A DNA stretch of 64,000 bases from contig NZ_VYXP01000005.1 of the NCBI RefSeq assembly GCF_008725655.1, positions 443,153-507,152 on the forward strand. Reading direction: 5' to 3'. The position numbers were made by a program, and so were the translations under genes. The stretch is from Marinihelvus fidelis (GTDB lineage Bacteria; Pseudomonadota; Gammaproteobacteria; Xanthomonadales; SZUA-36). A model generated the notes under the pieces. It ran no database searches and was not told where the DNA came from. It was given only the letters and a program-made list of their open reading frames with translations. Each line of letters opens with the position of its first letter. The stretch's first letter is position 1. Shown one piece after another: positions 8,127-17,030 of the stretch.

Positions 8127-9491
8127 ATGGCCATCATGGACAAGATCGTCATCGCCAACCGCGGTGAAATCGCGCTGCGCATCCTGCGCGCCTGCCAGGC
8201 GCTGGGCATCAAGACCGTGGCGGTGCATTCCACGGTCGACCGTAACCTGAAGCACGTGGCCCTGGCCGACGAGTCGGTCTGCATCGGCCCGCCGCCAGGC
8301 GCCGAGAGTTACCTGAATATCCCGGCCATCATTGCCGCCACCGAGGTCACCGACGCCGTCGGCGTCCACCCGGGCTACGGCTTCCTGGCCGAAAACGCCG
8401 ACTTCGCCGAGCGCGTCGAGGAAAGCGGCTTCATCTTTATCGGCCCGAAACCCGAAACCATCCGCCTGATGGGCGACAAGGTCTCGGCCATCGAGGCCAT
8501 GAAATCCGCCGGCGTGCCCTGCGTGCCCGGCTCCGGCGGCCCGCTGGGCGACGACCCGGAAGAAAACGCGGCGATTGCCGAGCGCATCGGTTTCCCGGTG
8601 ATCATCAAGGCGGCTGCGGGCGGTGGCGGGCGCGGCATGCGCGTCGTCCACACCGAGGCGCACCTGGAAAACGCCCTGCAGATGACCAAGCAGGAGGCCA
8701 AGGCGGCCTTCGGCGACGACACCGTCTACATGGAGAAGTACCTGGAGAACCCGCGTCATATCGAGATCCAGGTCATGGCCGACCAGCACGGCAATGCCAT
8801 CCACCTGGGCGAGCGCGACTGCTCCACCCAGCGCCGCCACCAGAAAGTCATCGAGGAGGCGCCGGCGCCGGGCATTACGCCGGAGCAGCGCGCGCAGATC
8901 GGCTCGGTGTGTGTCGAGGCCTGCAAGCGCATCGGCTACCGCGGTGCCGGCACCTTCGAGTTCCTGTTCGACGATGGCAACTTCTACTTCATCGAGATGA
9001 ACACGCGCATCCAGGTGGAGCACCCGGTGACCGAGCGCATCACCGGCGTCGACCTGATCCGCGAACAGATCCTGGTCGCGGCCGGCGAAAAGCTGGGTTA
9101 CACGCAGGACGACATCCAGATACGCGGCCACGCCATCGAGTGCCGCGTCAACGCCGAAGACCCGGAAACCTTCATGCCCAGCCCGGGCACCATCAACGGT
9201 TTCCACACGCCGGGTGGCCCCGGCATTCGCGTGGATTCGCATATCTACGACGGCTACCGCGTACCGCCCAACTACGATTCGATGATCGCCAAGATCATCG
9301 CCCACGGGCAGGACCGCGACTCGGCCATCGCCCGTATGCGCGTGGCGCTGGACGAGATGGTGCTGAACGGCATCAAGACCAACATTCCCCTGCACCAGTG
9401 GCTGCTGTCCGACCCGGGTTTCCTGGAAGGCGGCTTCAACATCCACTACCTGGAAAAACGCCTGGAACAGCGCCAGGGCAAGAAGCAGTGA
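8127..9491 (+). CDS. accC: Biotin carboxylase subunit of acetyl-CoA carboxylase
   Basis: ATP-grasp enzyme that carboxylates the biotin on AccB. 454 residues from ATG 8127, or 451 from ATG 8136 ([15 protein letters not shown]), which matches the usual N-terminus better. Seen: [28 protein letters not shown] glycine loop, [13 protein letters not shown], and the catalytic segment [16 protein letters not shown]. Follows accB by 13 bp. The TGA overlaps the GTG start of prmA. Confidence 0.97.
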   Translation: MAIMDKIVIANRGEIALRILRACQALGIKTVAVHSTVDRNLKHVALADESVCIGPPPGAESYLNIPAIIAATEVTDAVGVHPGYGFLAENADFAERVEESGFIFIGPKPETIRLMGDKVSAIEAMKSAGVPCVPGSGGPLGDDPEENAAIAERIGFPVIIKAAAGGGGRGMRVVHTEAHLENALQMTKQEAKAAFGDDTVYMEKYLENPRHIEIQVMADQHGNAIHLGERDCSTQRRHQKVIEEAPAPGITPEQRAQIGSVCVEACKRIGYRGAGTFEFLFDDGNFYFIEMNTRIQVEHPVTERITGVDLIREQILVAAGEKLGYTQDDIQIRGHAIECRVNAEDPETFMPSPGTINGFHTPGGPGIRVDSHIYDGYRVPPNYDSMIAKIIAHGQDRDSAIARMRVALDEMVLNGIKTNIPLHQWLLSDPGFLEGGFNIHYLEKRLEQRQGKKQ

Positions 9492-10366
9492 GTGAAGGCC
9501 ATATCGAGGTTGCCGTCCGCACCGGCAAGGCGCGGGCGGACCTCGTTGAATCCCTGTTGCTGGGCCAGGGCGCGCTGGCCGTGACCCTGTCCGATTCCGG
9601 CGACCAGCCGCTGCTGGAGCCCGGCGTCGGCGAGACGCCATTGTGGGACGATGTCGTCATGATCGGCCTTTTTAACGGCGATATCGACGCACAACGCGTG
9701 CGCGCGGCGTTGTCGCTACTGGTCGATCCCAACACCGTGAGCGTTCGGGAAGTGCGCGACCAGGCCTGGGAACGCGCCTGGATGGACCGGTTCAAGCCGA
9801 TGCGCTTCGGCGAGCGCCTGTGGATTGTCCCGCACGGCATGGACGCGCCCGAGCCGGACGCCGACATCGTCCGCCTGGACCCCGGCCTGGCCTTCGGCAC
9901 CGGCACCCACGCCACCACGCGCCTGTGCCTGGAATGGCTCGACGCCGCCGACGTCAACGGCCGTGATGTGCTCGACTACGGCTGCGGCTCCGGCGTGCTG
10001 GGCATTGCCGCCGCCATCGTCGGCGCCCGCCACGTCCGCTGCATCGACAACGACCCCCAGGCCGTCACCGCCACTGCCGACAACGCAGAGCGCAACGGCA
10101 TCGCCGACCGCCTGGACGTATCACAGGGCCAAACCCCGGGCGAAGGCCAGGCCGACATCGTGATCAGCAACATCCTGGCCGGCATCCTGCAGCGCCTGGC
10201 CCCCGAACTGGCCGCCTCGGTCCGCCCCGGCGGCGCGCTGGTGCTGGCTGGCGTGCTCGACGACCAGGCCGATTCGGTCATCGCCGCCTTCGGCGAACAC
10301 GGCATCGACCTGGCCGTGGCCAACAGCGTGGACGGCTGGGTGCGCCTGGAAGGAGTGCGCGCGTGA
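9488..10366 (+). CDS. prmA: Ribosomal protein L11 methyltransferase
   Basis: 292 residues from GTG 9488, which overlaps the accC stop (GTGA); this is the usual PrmA length. N-terminal substrate-recognition domain about residues 1-95, then a Rossmann methyltransferase domain with [18 protein letters not shown] and the SAM loop [15 protein letters not shown]. The catalytic-loop motif NILAGIL is present (NPPY-like position). Trimethylates lysines and the N-terminus of L11. prmA after accC is a known gammaproteobacterial order. Confidence 0.95.
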   Translation: MSEGHIEVAVRTGKARADLVESLLLGQGALAVTLSDSGDQPLLEPGVGETPLWDDVVMIGLFNGDIDAQRVRAALSLLVDPNTVSVREVRDQAWERAWMDRFKPMRFGERLWIVPHGMDAPEPDADIVRLDPGLAFGTGTHATTRLCLEWLDAADVNGRDVLDYGCGSGVLGIAAAIVGARHVRCIDNDPQAVTATADNAERNGIADRLDVSQGQTPGEGQADIVISNILAGILQRLAPELAASVRPGGALVLAGVLDDQADSVIAAFGEHGIDLAVANSVDGWVRLEGVRA

Positions 10367-11562
10367 GCGGTGAAAACTCGATCGAGCAGCTGAAGTCGCT
10401 GGGTGATGGCCGGTTCGAGATCACCTTCGCCATCGCCGATGACATGCTGTTCGACATCGATTTGCAGCTGCAGCTGTTCTGCGTGGCCAGCGGCCAGGAA
10501 CTGCAGTCCATCCATATCCGCCAGGCCGGCTGGGATGTCGCCTGGCTACCGCGTGGACGTTACGTGGCCGAGGTGGACGCAGGCAGCGTCACCCTGCCGA
10601 CAACCGGCGCGCGGCCCAAGGCATTGCTCTGGGACCAGACCAACAACAAGCCCCGACTGCTTTCGGCGCTGGAATCAGGCACGCCGATCACGGAAGGCAG
10701 GATCGCCGTGCCGGACCGGTTGCAGAAGCCCTCGTGGTCGCTGCGCTCGCTCGACGGCTTGGCGCTGGAAGACCTGAGCTGGAACCGCGGCCACGACGAC
10801 TGGTTCTTCAAGCACTTCGACCATGCCGCCCGCGTGATCGTTAACCTGATGCTGGCTGACAACGAATTGCTGAAGGGTCGAGTATTGGATGTCGGCTGTG
10901 GTGACGGCATGACCGACCTGGGCGTGTTCCTGCGCTGCCGACCGCGCGAATTCGTCGGCATCGACCCGTCACGCCGGTTCGACCTGCTGGACGAGGTGGC
11001 CGCGCGCAACCACATTCCCGATGACTGGAAGCGCGACCCGGCGCTGCGGTTCGAGCCCTTTGATGCCAACGCCCTGCCCTTCGACGACGACCACTTCGAC
11101 GTGGTGCTGTCCTGGGGGTCGTTCGAGCATATCGTCGGCGGCTACGCCCAGTCACTGCGCGAGATTCGCCGTGTGCTCAAGCCCGGCGGCCTGCTGTTCG
11201 CGCATCCGGGCCTGTTCTACGGCGAATACGGCAACCACCTGGGCGAGTTTTTCGACGACCCCTGGATCCACCTGAAGCTGCCGCCTGAAGAGCTGGAAAA
11301 GCGGGTCAAGGCCACGCCACCCGATTACATGGATCGCGGCGGCGAGTTTGCCAGCCCGGACGACTACTGGCAGTGGTACACCGAGCTGAACCCGATCACC
11401 GTCACCGATTTCGAAAAGGAATTGCGGGATCTCGGTTTCGAGCCCTGGCGCGTGGCGCTGCGGACCAGCAACCTGGTGGAGTACACCCCGGAGCTGCAGC
11501 AGTACGGTTTTGAGCAGTTGGCCAATACCGAGCTCTACGTGTCCGCCTGGAATCGAAAGTAG
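10363..11562 (+). CDS. Class I SAM methyltransferase with unusual N-terminal domain
   Basis: 399 residues. Starts with GTG overlapping prmA by 4 bp. C-terminal half (about 165-400) is a class I methyltransferase: VLDVGCGDGMTDLGVFL, FVGIDPS, FEPFDANALPFDDDHFDVV, SFEHIVGG and LKPGGLLFAHPG. The first 100 residues are a beta-rich region with alternating charge, reminiscent of the C-terminal carbohydrate-binding sandwich of Wzt-type polysaccharide exporters, but I cannot assign it. No membrane segments. The next gene is a lipid-acyltransferase-like protein, so a role in envelope glycan or lipid modification is a guess. Confidence 0.75.
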   Translation: MSGENSIEQLKSLGDGRFEITFAIADDMLFDIDLQLQLFCVASGQELQSIHIRQAGWDVAWLPRGRYVAEVDAGSVTLPTTGARPKALLWDQTNNKPRLLSALESGTPITEGRIAVPDRLQKPSWSLRSLDGLALEDLSWNRGHDDWFFKHFDHAARVIVNLMLADNELLKGRVLDVGCGDGMTDLGVFLRCRPREFVGIDPSRRFDLLDEVAARNHIPDDWKRDPALRFEPFDANALPFDDDHFDVVLSWGSFEHIVGGYAQSLREIRRVLKPGGLLFAHPGLFYGEYGNHLGEFFDDPWIHLKLPPEELEKRVKATPPDYMDRGGEFASPDDYWQWYTELNPITVTDFEKELRDLGFEPWRVALRTSNLVEYTPELQQYGFEQLANTELYVSAWNRK

Positions 11563-11577
11563 TCGCGGGCCACAACG

Positions 11578-12459
11578 ATGCGCTGGATCCTTCGTCAATG
11601 TCATGACCTGGCGGCCTACTGGCTGTTGCCGCTGCTGTGCTTCGCGCTGCCCGCCCGCGGCGCCAATGTCATCATCCGTGCCGTCGGTCGCAGCTCGCTG
11701 TTCTACCGCGGCCACGTCATGCACGCGCTGCGGAACGCCGGCGAGGTGCTGGGCGACGTCGACGCCGAATCATGGGCCTATACGCTACGCGTAGTGCGCT
11801 TCCTGGATGCCGTCGATGCCTGGCATGGCCGTTACAGTTCGACCAGGCGTATCAATGAGACGCTGGTCCATGGCCCGGAGTCCTGGCCCAGGGTCGAGAG
11901 CATCGTCATGATGGGCGCCCACCTGGGGCCGGCGACATTGTCATTGCGGTGCATGGCCGATGCCGGGCTCAAGCCGGTCATCGTCTACCGGGATGTCACT
12001 GGAGAAGAACGTCGCCGCGCGCCGCTATACCACCTCTACCAGGTTTGGCGGATTCGTTACCTGTTGCGCATCTGTACCGGCGGCGCAATTCGTGTGCCAG
12101 GTGGCAGTGGCGCGTTGGCCGAGGCCATTGGCAGGCCGGGTTGCGCGATCGTATTTGTGCCCGATGCGCCGGCCGCCAGTGCACGCGGCGACAAGCTGAA
12201 ACTGCTGGGGCATGACCTGCCCATCAACGCCAGGGGGCTTGACCTGGTCGTGGCCAGCCAGGCCCCGGCGGCCACCTTTGGCATGTTCTGGGACGATGCG
12301 CTGGGTAAGCGTGTGCTGGAAGTTTCTGAGCCTGTGCGATTTGACGACCTGGACGCCGCGATTGGCCGCGTCAATGCCTTCGTCGCCGACCTGCTCGACC
12401 GGCATACGGCACAATGGCACCTCTGGGCGACCGAGATCCCGGTGCTGGTGAAACCGTAA
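11578..12459 (+). CDS. LpxL/HtrB-like acyltransferase-fold protein with degenerate active site
   Basis: 293 residues. Overall layout and segments [43 protein letters not shown] and the [10 protein letters not shown] block resemble lysophospholipid/lipid A acyltransferases of the LpxL family. In that family the catalytic pair is His-X4-Glu/Asp; here His115 is followed by Thr120 at the acidic position, so the usual dyad is broken. A hydrophobic stretch (residues 13-25) could anchor it at the inner membrane. It overlaps tdk by one base (TAATG). It could be a diverged enzyme using another base or a non-catalytic relative. Confidence 0.6.
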   Translation: MRWILRQCHDLAAYWLLPLLCFALPARGANVIIRAVGRSSLFYRGHVMHALRNAGEVLGDVDAESWAYTLRVVRFLDAVDAWHGRYSSTRRINETLVHGPESWPRVESIVMMGAHLGPATLSLRCMADAGLKPVIVYRDVTGEERRRAPLYHLYQVWRIRYLLRICTGGAIRVPGGSGALAEAIGRPGCAIVFVPDAPAASARGDKLKLLGHDLPINARGLDLVVASQAPAATFGMFWDDALGKRVLEVSEPVRFDDLDAAIGRVNAFVADLLDRHTAQWHLWATEIPVLVKP

Positions 12460-13097
12460 TGGCCAAGCTGTATTTCTATTACTCCGCGATGAATGCCGGC
12501 AAGACCACGGTGTTGCTGCAGTCTGCGCACAACTACCGTGAGCGCGGCATGAACCCGTTGCTGTTCACGCCGAAGCTGGACGACCGCTACCGTGTCGGCC
12601 AGATCCGCTCGCGCATCGGGCTGGCGGCGGAGGCGATCGTTTTCGATGCCGATACCGACCTGCTGGAGCGCACCCGCGCGGAACTCGATGATCGCAGCAT
12701 CCACTGCGTGCTGGTGGACGAGGCCCAGTTCCTGTCCCGAGATCAGGTCTACCAGCTATCCGAGGTGGTGGATCGCCACGATATCCCGGTGCTGTGTTTT
12801 GGCCTGCGAACGGATTTTCGCGGCGAACTGTTCGAGGGCAGCGCGCAGCTGCTGGCCTGGGCCGATGAACTGCAGGAGCTGAAGACCATCTGCCACACGG
12901 GCCGCAAGGCAACGATGGTGGTGCGCGTCGATGCCGACGGTTACGCGCTGCGCGATGGCGACCAGGTGGAGATCGGCGGCAACGACCGCTACGTATCCGT
13001 CAGTCGCGTCGAGTTCAAGAACGTGTTCGAGGGTGGCCGCCGGGTGAAGTTCTTCGAGCCGGTGGCGGACGATGAAGAGCCGGCCAACCTGCTGTAG
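12459..13097 (+). CDS. tdk: Thymidine kinase
   Basis: 212 residues from ATG 12459, which shares a base with the previous stop. Walker A is SAMNAGKTT (residues 9-17), Walker B-like VLVDEAQFL with the catalytic Glu, and the lasso loop [11 protein letters not shown] binds thymidine. Phosphorylates thymidine in salvage. Odd point: in E. coli Tdk four Cys/His residues hold a structural zinc; here the first site reads TICHTGRKA with one Cys, and the second, VSVSRVEF, has lost its Cys and His, so the zinc site appears absent or altered. Confidence 0.93.
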   Translation: MAKLYFYYSAMNAGKTTVLLQSAHNYRERGMNPLLFTPKLDDRYRVGQIRSRIGLAAEAIVFDADTDLLERTRAELDDRSIHCVLVDEAQFLSRDQVYQLSEVVDRHDIPVLCFGLRTDFRGELFEGSAQLLAWADELQELKTICHTGRKATMVVRVDADGYALRDGDQVEIGGNDRYVSVSRVEFKNVFEGGRRVKFFEPVADDEEPANLL

Positions 13098-13115
13098 GCC
13101 GCGCCCGCCGGTGCT

Positions 13116-13337
13116 ATGCTGGCGCTCATGCGCTTCCTGATCGGGCTCATCCTGGTTGCCCTGCTGGTCTGGCATTTCTGGCCGGAGCCTGAGCCCATGG
13201 CCGTCGAGGACACCTTCATCGGCGACCAGGTCAAGGTGCTGAAAAAGGCCGAGGGCTTCGAGCAAAGCCACCTGGACGCCGTCAAGGCCCAGCAGGACCG
13301 CATGGAAAAACAGCTCGACCCCACCCAGGACGACTAA
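13116..13337 (+). CDS. Small single-pass membrane protein, unknown function
   Basis: 73 residues (or 69 from ATG 13128). One N-terminal hydrophobic segment (FLIGLILVALLVWHFW) followed by a Pro/Glu-rich hinge and a charged, probably helical tail ending in an acidic stretch; a typical type II inner-membrane anchor with a short periplasmic coil. Codon use fits the neighbours. No family recognised. Lies 18 bp after tdk and converges on mutM. Confidence 0.55.
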   Translation: MLALMRFLIGLILVALLVWHFWPEPEPMAVEDTFIGDQVKVLKKAEGFEQSHLDAVKAQQDRMEKQLDPTQDD

Positions 13338-13348
13338 GCTCTTTGCGC

Positions 13349-13376
13349 GTCACGCGTCACGCGTCACGCGTCACCG
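13349..13376. repeat. Heptamer array GTCACGC, 4 units
   Basis: Three GTCACGC units plus GTCACCG between the small membrane gene and mutM. The last unit supplies the mutM stop codon (TGA on the minus strand, 13371-13373). Confidence 0.88.
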
Positions 13377-14180
13377 CTGGCAGCGTGGGCAGTAGTAACT
13401 CGCCCGCTGCCCGATCACCCTGCGCCGAATGGCGTCACCGCACTGGAAACAGGCCTGGCCCTCGCGGTCGTAGACCAGCAGGTCCTGGGCGAAATAGCCG
13501 GGCGTGCCCTGGGCGCTGCTGAAATCCCTTAGCGTGGTGCCGCCGGCCTCGATGGCGCGGCCGAGCACGTCGCGGATGGCCGCCGCCAGTCCGTCGTAGC
13601 GCGCGCGGCTGACACGGCCGGCGTGCCGGGTGGGGTGGATGCCGGCCATGTACAGTGCCTCGGAGGCGTAGATGTTGCCGACCCCGACCACCACCTTGCC
13701 GTCCATGATAAAGGTCTTGACTGACCGCCGCGCGCCGCGCGATAGCCGCCACAGGTGGTCGCCGTCGAAATCCGGACCCAGCGGCTCGGGGCCCAGGTCC
13801 CGCAACAGCGCGTGAGCGTCCAGCGGTTCGTCGACCCAGTGCAGCGAGCCGAACCGGCGCGGGTCGTTGAAACGCAACGTGGCGCGGTCGGTGACGATGT
13901 CGACGTGGTCATGGCGGCCCGGCTCCGCGGACGTAGTCAGCACCCGGACCGAACCCGACATGCCCAGGTGCAGCATCAGCGCGCCGCCGTCGACGCTCAC
14001 CAGCAGGTACTTGGCCCGCCGGGCCAGGCGGGTGACGCGCTGGCCCTCCGCGCGATGCACGTCATCGGCCACTGGCCAGCGCAGCCGTGGGTCGCGGACC
14101 ACGATCCGTTCGATCACGGCACCGTCCAGCCAGGGTGCGATGCCGCGGCGGGTGGTTTCGACTTCGGGCAACTCGGGCAT
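13371..14180 (-). CDS. mutM: Formamidopyrimidine-DNA glycosylase
   Basis: 269 residues from ATG 14180. N-terminal MPELPEVETTRRG gives the catalytic Pro2 and Glu3 after Met removal. The H2TH region and the C-terminal zinc finger (CFQCG ... CPRCQR) are intact. Excises 8-oxoguanine and other oxidised purines and nicks the abasic site. Convergent with the gene on its 3' side and divergent from the hydantoinase-like gene, 91 bp away. Its stop codon lies within a heptamer repeat, so the last residues abut the array. Confidence 0.96.
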   Translation of the reverse strand: MPELPEVETTRRGIAPWLDGAVIERIVVRDPRLRWPVADDVHRAEGQRVTRLARRAKYLLVSVDGGALMLHLGMSGSVRVLTTSAEPGRHDHVDIVTDRATLRFNDPRRFGSLHWVDEPLDAHALLRDLGPEPLGPDFDGDHLWRLSRGARRSVKTFIMDGKVVVGVGNIYASEALYMAGIHPTRHAGRVSRARYDGLAAAIRDVLGRAIEAGGTTLRDFSSAQGTPGYFAQDLLVYDREGQACFQCGDAIRRRVIGQRASYYCPRCQR

Positions 14181-14271
14181 GGCGATTTCCGAACAGCGGG
14201 CATGATGCGGGGCGAGACGGACTTTACAATACGCTGTTCCGGGCGTCATCGCCCTGCCACGGATACCGCCA

Positions 14272-16275
14272 TTGACTGAGCCAGCCGCCAACCATAGCCG
14301 CACCGCAGCGGGTGTCCGCGCCCGGCCGATGGTGGGCGTCGATACCGGCGGTACGTTCACGGATTTTGTCGCGCTGGTCGATGGCCAGCTGCGGCACTGC
14401 AAGGTGCTCTCCACGCCGGATGACCCGTCCCGCGCGATTGTCGAAGGCATCGATCGGCTGGGGCTGGCGGACCGCGACATCGACATCGTGCACGGCACCA
14501 CGGTCGGCACCAACGCCGTGCTCGAGGGCAAGGGCGCTCGCGTCGCCTACGTCACCAGCGCGGGATTCGCCGATGTGCTGACGCTGGGCCGGCAAGAGCG
14601 CGATCACGTCTATCGCCTGGAACAGCCCGCCATGGCGCCGCCGGTGCCGCGTGAGCGTTGCTTCGAAGTCAGCACCCGCATCGATGCCGATGGCGAGCTG
14701 ATCGCCCGGGCCGACGATGACGAGCTGGCGGCGCTGGCTGCGTCGATTGCCGCGGCTGAGGTCGACGCGGTAGCCGTGAACCTGCTGTTTTCCTTCCTGC
14801 GACCGGAAGAGGAGCAGCGCATTGCCGAGGCGCTGGGCGAGCGTTGGTTTGTCTCGCTCTCCAGCGAGGTGCTGCCCGAGGCGCGCGAGTATGAGCGCGG
14901 CGTGGCCACTTGGCTGAACGCCGGTGTCGGGCCGCTGATTGGTCGTTACCTGCGCTCGCTGGCCGCGCGCCTGCCGCGCGCGCGCATCGCCGTCATGCAA
15001 AGCGCCGGCACCACGGTAGCCGCGGCCACCGCGGCCGGGCACGCGGTCCGGTTGCTACTGTCCGGGCCGGCCGGCGGCATCGCCGCGGCCGAGCAGCTGG
15101 GCCGCGCCATTGGCGCGAAGCGGCTGCTGACCTTCGACATGGGCGGCACCTCGACTGACGTGGCATTGGTTGACGGTGGCATCCCGCTGACCACGACCTC
15201 GCGCATGGGCCGCTGGCCGCTGACCATTCCCACCGTCGATATCCACACCATCGGCGCCGGTGGCGGCTCGATCGCCCGCGTCGACGCGGGCGGCATGCTG
15301 CTGGTGGGGCCGGAATCGGCGGGGGCCGACCCGGGGCCGGCCTGCTACGGCCGCGGTGGCGAGCAGGTGACGGTAACCGACGCCAACCTGGTGCTGGGCC
15401 GCATCCCGGCAGGCACGAAATTGGGCGGCTACCTGGCCCTCGACCGGGCCGCAGCCGACGCCGCGATGGCGCGGCTCGCCGACGCCATGGATTGCGACGC
15501 GCAGCAGGCGGCGCGTGGCGTCATCCGCATCGCCAATGAACACATGGCCCGGGCATTGCGCGTGATCTCCGTCGAGCGCGGCCATGATCCCCGCGAGGAC
15601 GCCCTGTTCTGCTTCGGCGGCGCCGGCGGCCTGCACGCCTGCGAGCTGGCTAACCTGCTGGGTATGCGCCGCGTGGTCTTGCCCCGGCGGGCCGGCGTGC
15701 TGTCGGCGCAGGGCATGCTGGCGTCCGCGCCCGGGCGCGACGCCGTGGAGGCCATCCTGGCCCCGCTGGCGGACTGGAGTGACACGACGATCGGCGGCCG
15801 GTTCGCGGCCCTGTCCGATGCCCTGGCCGATGAACTCGCCGCCGAGGGCCATGTCCGGGCCGACCTGTCTTTCACTCACCAGCTCGAGCTGCGCTACCAC
15901 GGCCAGGATGCCGGCATCATGCTGCCCTTCGAGCTCGGCGCCGACCACGCCGAAGCCTTCGCCGCGCGCCACGAAGCCGCCAGCGGCTACCGCCTGGAGC
16001 GCCCCGTGGAACTGGCCAACCTGCGCCTGGCCGCCCGCGCGACCGCGCCCATGCCCACCTTACCCACCGAGCCGCCCCCGGCCCGCGGGCTCGACGCGCC
16101 CGAACGCAACACCGACGTCCCCGTCATCACCCGCGCCGAGCTGGAACAGGCCACCGCACCTCCCATCGACGGCCCGGCCATCATCACCGACACGGTCGGC
16201 ACCGCCTGGATCCCTTCCGACTGGCAGGCCACGGCCGACCCGCTCGGCAACCTGGTGGTGACGCGTAACGCGTGA
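14272..16275 (+). CDS. Hydantoinase/oxoprolinase A-type ATPase
   Basis: 667 residues from TTG 14272; an internal ATG 14329 at the conserved MVGVDTGGTFTDF is an alternative. The ASKHA-fold nucleotide motifs are clear: GVDTGGTFTDF, HGTTVGTNAVLEGKG, LLTFDMGGTSTDVALV, GAGGGSIARVD, GPESAGADPGPACYGRGG. HyuA/OplA proteins hydrolyse hydantoins or 5-oxoproline with ATP, usually with a HyuB partner; no hyuB is adjacent, and the protein is close to the A-subunit length alone. The C-terminal residues TRNA and the TGA are encoded inside heptamer repeats. Confidence 0.85.
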   Translation: MTEPAANHSRTAAGVRARPMVGVDTGGTFTDFVALVDGQLRHCKVLSTPDDPSRAIVEGIDRLGLADRDIDIVHGTTVGTNAVLEGKGARVAYVTSAGFADVLTLGRQERDHVYRLEQPAMAPPVPRERCFEVSTRIDADGELIARADDDELAALAASIAAAEVDAVAVNLLFSFLRPEEEQRIAEALGERWFVSLSSEVLPEAREYERGVATWLNAGVGPLIGRYLRSLAARLPRARIAVMQSAGTTVAAATAAGHAVRLLLSGPAGGIAAAEQLGRAIGAKRLLTFDMGGTSTDVALVDGGIPLTTTSRMGRWPLTIPTVDIHTIGAGGGSIARVDAGGMLLVGPESAGADPGPACYGRGGEQVTVTDANLVLGRIPAGTKLGGYLALDRAAADAAMARLADAMDCDAQQAARGVIRIANEHMARALRVISVERGHDPREDALFCFGGAGGLHACELANLLGMRRVVLPRRAGVLSAQGMLASAPGRDAVEAILAPLADWSDTTIGGRFAALSDALADELAAEGHVRADLSFTHQLELRYHGQDAGIMLPFELGADHAEAFAARHEAASGYRLERPVELANLRLAARATAPMPTLPTEPPPARGLDAPERNTDVPVITRAELEQATAPPIDGPAIITDTVGTAWIPSDWQATADPLGNLVVTRNA

Positions 16276-16278
16276 CGC
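16258..16278. repeat. Heptamer array GTGACGC/GTAACGC, 3 units, overlapping a gene end
   Basis: Units GTGACGC, GTAACGC, GTGACGC encode the last codons and the TGA stop (16273-16275) of the hyuA-like gene. Inverse of the array at 16433-16460, so hairpin copy 3 is flanked by inverted arrays as copy 1 is. Confidence 0.85.
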
Positions 16279-16301
16279 GCCACTTTGAGAGCGTGTAGCA
16301 T

Positions 16302-16417
16302 GCCCTGGGGCGGGCGTTGGCTTCGTTCCGGACTCGCTCGAGTCCATCCATGGATCGCTCATCGGCGGCATCCATGCCGCCGAAGGTCCGGAACGAAGCC
16401 AACGCCCACCCCACGGC
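16302..16417. repeat. Large hairpin element, copy 3
   Basis: Arms 16302-16333 and 16386-16417 pair over 32 bp with two mismatches. The 52-nt core (16334-16385) is identical to copy 1. The arm middle (GGCGTTGGCTTCGTTCC) is unlike copy 1 but matched on the other side. Flanking sequence outside the arms (GCATG before; GGCGTGGAA after) is shared with copy 1. Confidence 0.92.
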
Positions 16418-16432
16418 GTGGAAGGCTGTTCT

Positions 16433-16460
16433 GTCACGCGTCACGCGTCACCCGTCACCC
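16433..16460. repeat. Heptamer array GTCACGC/GTCACCC, 4 units
   Basis: Two GTCACGC and two GTCACCC units, right flank of hairpin copy 3, ending just before the rpmG terminator. As in other arrays, the changed GTCACCC form is at the end next to the gene it faces. Confidence 0.88.
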
Positions 16461-16463
16461 AAA

Positions 16464-16488
16464 GAAAAACCCGCCACGAGGGCGGGTT
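16464..16488 (-). terminator. Rho-independent terminator of rpmB-rpmG
   Basis: On the minus strand, AACCCGCC, a 5-nt loop and GGCGGGTT followed by TTTTTCTTT. Stem 16468-16475 with 16481-16488; located about 40 bp after the rpmG stop. Confidence 0.85.
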
Positions 16489-16527
16489 CATCCAGATCCG
16501 TAAGAAGCGCCCCGAGGGGCCGCCGGC

Positions 16528-16695
16528 TTACTTGATCTTTGCTTCCTTGTACATCACGTGCTTGCGGACGACGGGATCGTACTTCTTGATCTCCATCTTG
16601 CCGGGCATGTTCTTCTTGTTCTTGTCCGTGGTGTAGAAGTGGCCGGTGCCTTCTGAGGACACCAGGCGAATCTTTTCACGTGCTGACTTGGCCAT
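16528..16695 (-). CDS. rpmG: 50S ribosomal protein L33
   Basis: 55 residues from ATG 16695 ([20 protein letters not shown]). Basic, with no zinc-binding cysteine pairs, so the C-minus (zinc-free) form. Component of the large subunit near the E site. Second gene of the rpmB-rpmG operon, 14 bp after rpmB, followed by a clear terminator. Confidence 0.97.
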   Translation of the reverse strand: MAKSAREKIRLVSSEGTGHFYTTDKNKKNMPGKMEIKKYDPVVRKHVMYKEAKIK

Positions 16696-16709
16696 GGCTA
16701 AATCCTCGG

Positions 16710-16946
16710 TTAGACGCGTTCGCCACGGGCGCGCAGGTCGGTCAGAACGGCGTCGATGCCCTTCTTGTCGATGATCCGCAGGCCTTTCGTGGAGACGCGA
16801 AGTTTCACCCAACGGTTCTCGTTTTCCACCCAAAAACGGTGGGTATGGAGGTTGGGCAGAAAACGCCGCTTCCGCTTGATGTTGGAATGCGACACGTTGT
16901 TTCCGGACATCGGCTTTTTGCCGGTGACCTGGCAGACTCTGGACAT
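16710..16946 (-). CDS. rpmB: 50S ribosomal protein L28
   Basis: 78 residues from ATG 16946 ([20 protein letters not shown]), the standard length. [16 protein letters not shown] is the family core. Binds 23S rRNA near the exit-tunnel side of the large subunit. First gene of rpmB-rpmG; a strong sigma-70 promoter lies 41-69 bp upstream. Confidence 0.97.
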   Translation of the reverse strand: MSRVCQVTGKKPMSGNNVSHSNIKRKRRFLPNLHTHRFWVENENRWVKLRVSTKGLRIIDKKGIDAVLTDLRARGERV

Positions 16947-16986
16947 CGGAGTTTCCCGTAGCGACTGGTGCAAAAAAGAGCCGCAC

Positions 16987-17015
16987 TTTATACCGCAGAG
17001 TTTTGATCCATGCAA
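16987..17015 (-). promoter_or_regulatory. rpmB: Sigma-70 promoter of rpmB-rpmG
   Basis: Reading the minus strand: -35 TTGCAT (17010-17015), a 17-bp spacer and -10 TATAAA (16987-16992), giving a start about 35 bp before the rpmB ATG. Close to consensus, as expected for ribosomal protein genes. Confidence 0.7.
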
Positions 17016-17030
17016 GCTTTTTCGTGGAAA

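Noticed and set aside
16286..16503. Frames across hairpin copy 3 and heptamers
   Set aside because: Composed almost entirely of repeat sequence; no independent coding signal.
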